Assembly: GCA_002427735.1 (NCBI GenBank)
Contig: DIYP01000007.1
Location: 527,397 to 591,396 of the forward strand
DNA from: Flavobacteriales bacterium UBA6051
Lineage (GTDB): Bacteria > Bacteroidota > Bacteroidia > Flavobacteriales_D > Crocinitomicaceae
Reading direction: 5' to 3'
Length of the DNA stretch: 64,000 nt
Part shown: piece by piece, positions 61,651 through 64,000 of the stretch
Layout: the number at the start of each line of letters is the position of its first letter
How positions within the stretch are numbered: position 1 is the first letter of the stretch
The notes under the pieces: generated by a model
Databases searched by the model: none
What the model saw: only the letters and a program-made list of their open reading frames with translations
Told to the model about the DNA's origin: nothing
Position numbers and translations under genes: made by a program

Positions 61651-64000
61651 CTATTTCAACTCCACTACCTTGAGGTATCCTCTACTTGGAACAAATCCCC
61701 CTGTAGTTCCATATACATCTCTCACACCTACTTGAATGTCAGTCGTAGGCGTATAGATTGCTGTCATTGTTGGTTGAAGAATTACACTACCTGAAAAGTT
61801 CTCAGAACGTTGGAATGCTTCCGACCCAATACTTGCACTGTTTGTTTTGTCATAGAATACAAATGAATACGTCACAGCAGCACTTGTTGAGTTCATGTAA
61901 ATTGAACCTTCCAGCATATATGTTTTCCCAGCTTTTAGCGTAAACTCATTCATCGTTGGATCATATGGTACTTCATTAACAGAAAGTGCCGAACCAAAAC
62001 TTACATAACTTCCAACAATTCCGTCAGGCTGCAAAAAGATATGTTCTGGACTTGTGGGTACCACGGCACTAATTACATTTCCTGATATGTTAATACCTGT
62101 ACCTGCAGTATATGAACCTGCTGGACCTTGAGGTCCTTGTGGCCCCATTGGACCTACAGCTCCTGTCGCACCAGTTGCTCCCTGTGGTCCAACAGCACCT
62201 TCCAATGACAATAAAAAGTCTGCCTCGGTTCCAACATTTCCTTGATTCAGCCATACTTCATAAGCACTCAATCCATCCGTTCCATCTATTCCGTCTACAC
62301 CAGGGTTACCTTGTAGCCCTTGAACGCCTTGTGGGCCCGTTGCACCTGCTGGTCCAATTGGTCCTTGTGCACCTGCAGCTCCTTCTAATGAAAGTAAGAA
62401 ATCCGCTTCTGAACCTGTGTTTCCTTGATTCAACCATACTTCATAAGCACTCAATCCATCTGTTCCGTCTACACCATCAAGACCCGGAAAACCTTGAGGA
62501 CCTTGAGCGCCCTGTGGTCCCGTTGCACCTGCAGGTCCAATTGGTCCTTGTACACCTGCAGCTCCTTCTAATGAGAGTAAAAAGTCTGCTTCTGAGCCTG
62601 TATTTCCTTGGTTCAACCATACTTCATAAGCACTCAATCCATCCGTTCCGTCTATACCATCAAGACCCGGAAAACCTTGAGGACCTTGAGCTCCCTGCGG
62701 TCCCGTTGCACCTGCTGGTCCAATTGGTCCTTGTACACCTTGAGCTCCCTGTAATGAAAGCAAAAAGTCTGCTTCTGAGCCTGTATTTCCTTGATTCAAC
62801 CATACTTCATAAGCACTTAATCCATCCGTTCCGTCCACGCCATCAAGACCTGGGAAACCTTGAGGACCTTGAGCTCCCTGCGGTCCCGTTGCACCTGCTG
62901 GTCCAATTGGTCCTTGTACGCCTGCAGCTCCTTCTAATGAGAGCAAAAAGTCTGCTTCTGAGCCTGTATTTCCTTGATTCAACCATACTTCATAAGCACT
63001 CAACCCATCCGCTCCATCTATTCCGTCTAAACCAGGGTTACCTTGAGGACCTTGAGCGCCTTGTGGGCCTGTCGCACCTGTTGGTCCAATTGGTCCTTGT
63101 ACACCTGCAGCTCCTTCTAATGAGAGTAAAAAGTCGGCTTCTGAGCCTGTATTCCCTTGATTCAACCACACTTCATAAGCACTCAATCCATCCGTTCCAT
63201 CTATTCCGTCTACACCAGGGTTACCTTGTAGTCCTTGAGCTCCTTGCGGGCCTGTCGCACCCGCTGGTCCAATTGGCCCTTGTACACCTTGAGCTCCCTG
63301 TAATGAAAGCAAAAAATCTGCTTCTGAACCTGTGTTTCCTTGATTCAACCATACTTCATAAGCGCTCAATCCATCCGTTCCATCTATTCCGTCTACACCA
63401 GGATTACCTTGTAGTCCTTGAGCTCCTTGCGGGCCTGTCGCACCTGAAGGGCCTACCGGACCTACCGGCCCTTGTGGACCTGTAAGTGAAGCAATAAAAT
63501 CTGCTTCAGAACCTGTATTCCCGAGGTCTAACCACTCCTGATAAGCTGAAACCCCTGTCAACCCTTGTGGTCCTTGAGCTCCTGCTGGACCTGAAGGTCC
63601 TTGCGGGCCTGCGGGTCCAGCTACAGAACTCCCTGAGGTTTCGGCATAAAGTGCATACGGAACACTTAACATTTTGCAAGTTCCTGCAATCGAATAGTTC
63701 GTTCCACCCGTTAAATCCGTTTCTGTTTTAATATAGTACGGACCGTTTGACCAATCAATGGTTGAAAAATCACCTAAAAGTGGTGTCCCACTACCAATTG
63801 ACAAAGTCATCAAACCATTTACATTTGTTCCAGCCGTATGCGTTTCCACATAAACCTCTGTTCCATTAGCAGAGCCTTGTAATATTGAAACCTGCGTTCC
63901 AACACTTGTGTTTGTTACAAGGTTCTGCGAAGCATCTCTTATGACTGCCTGATAGCTCATTTCTTGTGGTGCCTGAGCAAAAGCACCTGTGCTTAAAAGT
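61651..64000 (-). CDS. Secreted collagen-like protein, 5' end outside window
   Basis: The frame is open to the window edge. The visible part begins LLSTGAFAQAPQ, clearly the end of a signal peptide, so only a few residues are missing and the ATG at 63960 is not the start. A globular N-terminal domain follows (MSYQAVIRDASQNLVTNTSV, GTNYSIAGTCKMLSVPYALY), related to that of the first collagen-like protein. Then come eight collagen modules, seven nearly identical, each with Gly-X-Y triplets plus SAYEVWLNQGNTGSEADFLL. The C-terminal 150 residues (GTGINISGNVISAV, TLKAGKTYMLEGSIYMNSTS, QVGVRDVYGTTGG) resemble a C1q/TNF-like head domain. It should form a trimeric fibre on the surface or in the matrix. 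Confidence 0.88.
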   Translation of the reverse strand, partial: LLSTGAFAQAPQEMSYQAVIRDASQNLVTNTSVGTQVSILQGSANGTEVYVETHTAGTNVNGLMTLSIGSGTPLLGDFSTIDWSNGPYYIKTETDLTGGTNYSIAGTCKMLSVPYALYAETSGSSVAGPAGPQGPSGPAGAQGPQGLTGVSAYQEWLDLGNTGSEADFIASLTGPQGPVGPVGPSGATGPQGAQGLQGNPGVDGIDGTDGLSAYEVWLNQGNTGSEADFLLSLQGAQGVQGPIGPAGATGPQGAQGLQGNPGVDGIDGTDGLSAYEVWLNQGNTGSEADFLLSLEGAAGVQGPIGPTGATGPQGAQGPQGNPGLDGIDGADGLSAYEVWLNQGNTGSEADFLLSLEGAAGVQGPIGPAGATGPQGAQGPQGFPGLDGVDGTDGLSAYEVWLNQGNTGSEADFLLSLQGAQGVQGPIGPAGATGPQGAQGPQGFPGLDGIDGTDGLSAYEVWLNQGNTGSEADFLLSLEGAAGVQGPIGPAGATGPQGAQGPQGFPGLDGVDGTDGLSAYEVWLNQGNTGSEADFLLSLEGAAGAQGPIGPAGATGPQGVQGLQGNPGVDGIDGTDGLSAYEVWLNQGNVGTEADFLLSLEGAVGPQGATGATGAVGPMGPQGPQGPAGSYTAGTGINISGNVISAVVPTSPEHIFLQPDGIVGSYVSFGSALSVNEVPYDPTMNEFTLKAGKTYMLEGSIYMNSTSAAVTYSFVFYDKTNSASIGSEAFQRSENFSGSVILQPTMTAIYTPTTDIQVGVRDVYGTTGGFVPSRGYLKVVELK
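62190..63560 (-). repeat. 183-bp tandem repeat inside the collagen-like gene (8 copies)
   Basis: The unit recurs at 62215, 62398, 62581, 62764, 62947, 63130, 63313 and 63496 (same landmark in each), which is exactly 183 bp, or 61 codons, each time. The first seven copies are nearly identical; the eighth is diverged. Perfect spacing implies recent expansion by unequal recombination, and the array is likely to vary in length between strains. Confidence 0.9.

Noticed and set aside
62112..63485. Long plus-strand frame (457 codons), rich in Leu and His
   Set aside because: It is antisense to the collagen repeats; the periodic GC-rich triplets keep the opposite frame open and produce a low-complexity translation.
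62190..63560. Regular repeat array as a possible CRISPR
   Set aside because: The period is 183 bp with no short repeat/spacer structure, and the whole unit lies in one continuous coding frame; no cas genes are near.
1..64000. Mobile elements or genomic island
   Set aside because: No transposase, integrase, terminal inverted repeats or tRNA-associated direct repeats were seen; tRNA-Met at 2323 has no integrase next to it.

Overview
The window comes from a chromosome of a Bacteroidota bacterium, most likely a Flavobacteriales member (a Crocinitomicaceae or Cryomorphaceae relative is my guess from the gene style; no marker here settles it). The evidence is T9SS type A and type B sorting domains on several secreted proteins, SprB-type repeats, DUF5606, promoters of the TTG-N19/20-TAnnTTTG form rather than E. 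coli-like boxes, and few Shine-Dalgarno sequences. I see no transposase, integrase, prophage or CRISPR array.

Layout. 1-2454: end of a DUF5606 gene, an M3 oligopeptidase and tRNA-Met. 2585-6727 (minus): a barrel-like protein, two alpha/beta hydrolases (one with a PDZ domain) and an AraC regulator. 7191-16050 (plus): a compact exopolysaccharide locus (Wza-, Wzc-, Wzx- and Wzy-like proteins, a GT4, a DUF354 protein and an initiating sugar transferase). 16245-21065: LRR protein, GNAT-YoaP protein, AraC regulator, S41 peptidase, thioredoxin. 21184-27362: housekeeping block with MenE, a J-domain protein, SmpB, a DUF2235 hydrolase, RecR, MscL, a barrel protein and tmRNA. 27498-38000: orphan histidine kinase, T9SS cargo proteins, small secreted proteins, an ARPP-1-like lipoprotein and a MoxR/VWA pair. 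38128-41810 (minus): an operon encoding a T9SS-A protein, a collagen-like protein and four related small secreted proteins. 42108-45606 (minus): one PAS histidine kinase with three response regulators, one of them a LytTR DNA-binding protein. 45800-50015: divergent S8 protease/SprB giant and OmpA-family protein. 50100-61500: methyltransferase, small lipoprotein, M36 metalloprotease, TonB-domain protein, membrane-TPR protein and a large BNR-propeller protein. 61651-64000: a second collagen-like protein that runs off the end.

The most interesting signal is regulatory. Five paired 9-bp direct repeats resembling AACGTTGGG, each pair with exactly 21 bp start to start, lie in front of the exopolysaccharide operon, its sugar transferase gene, the S8 protease and the OmpA-like gene, and in front of a gene-free stretch that ends in a strong terminator (a candidate small RNA). 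Repeat sequence and spacing match the binding sites known for LytTR regulators, and a LytTR response regulator is encoded between these targets. My inference is that the kinase and its regulators control surface matrix: polysaccharide, protease, outer-membrane protein and perhaps an sRNA.

All gene calls rest on reading translated sequence and remembered family motifs; no database search was run.
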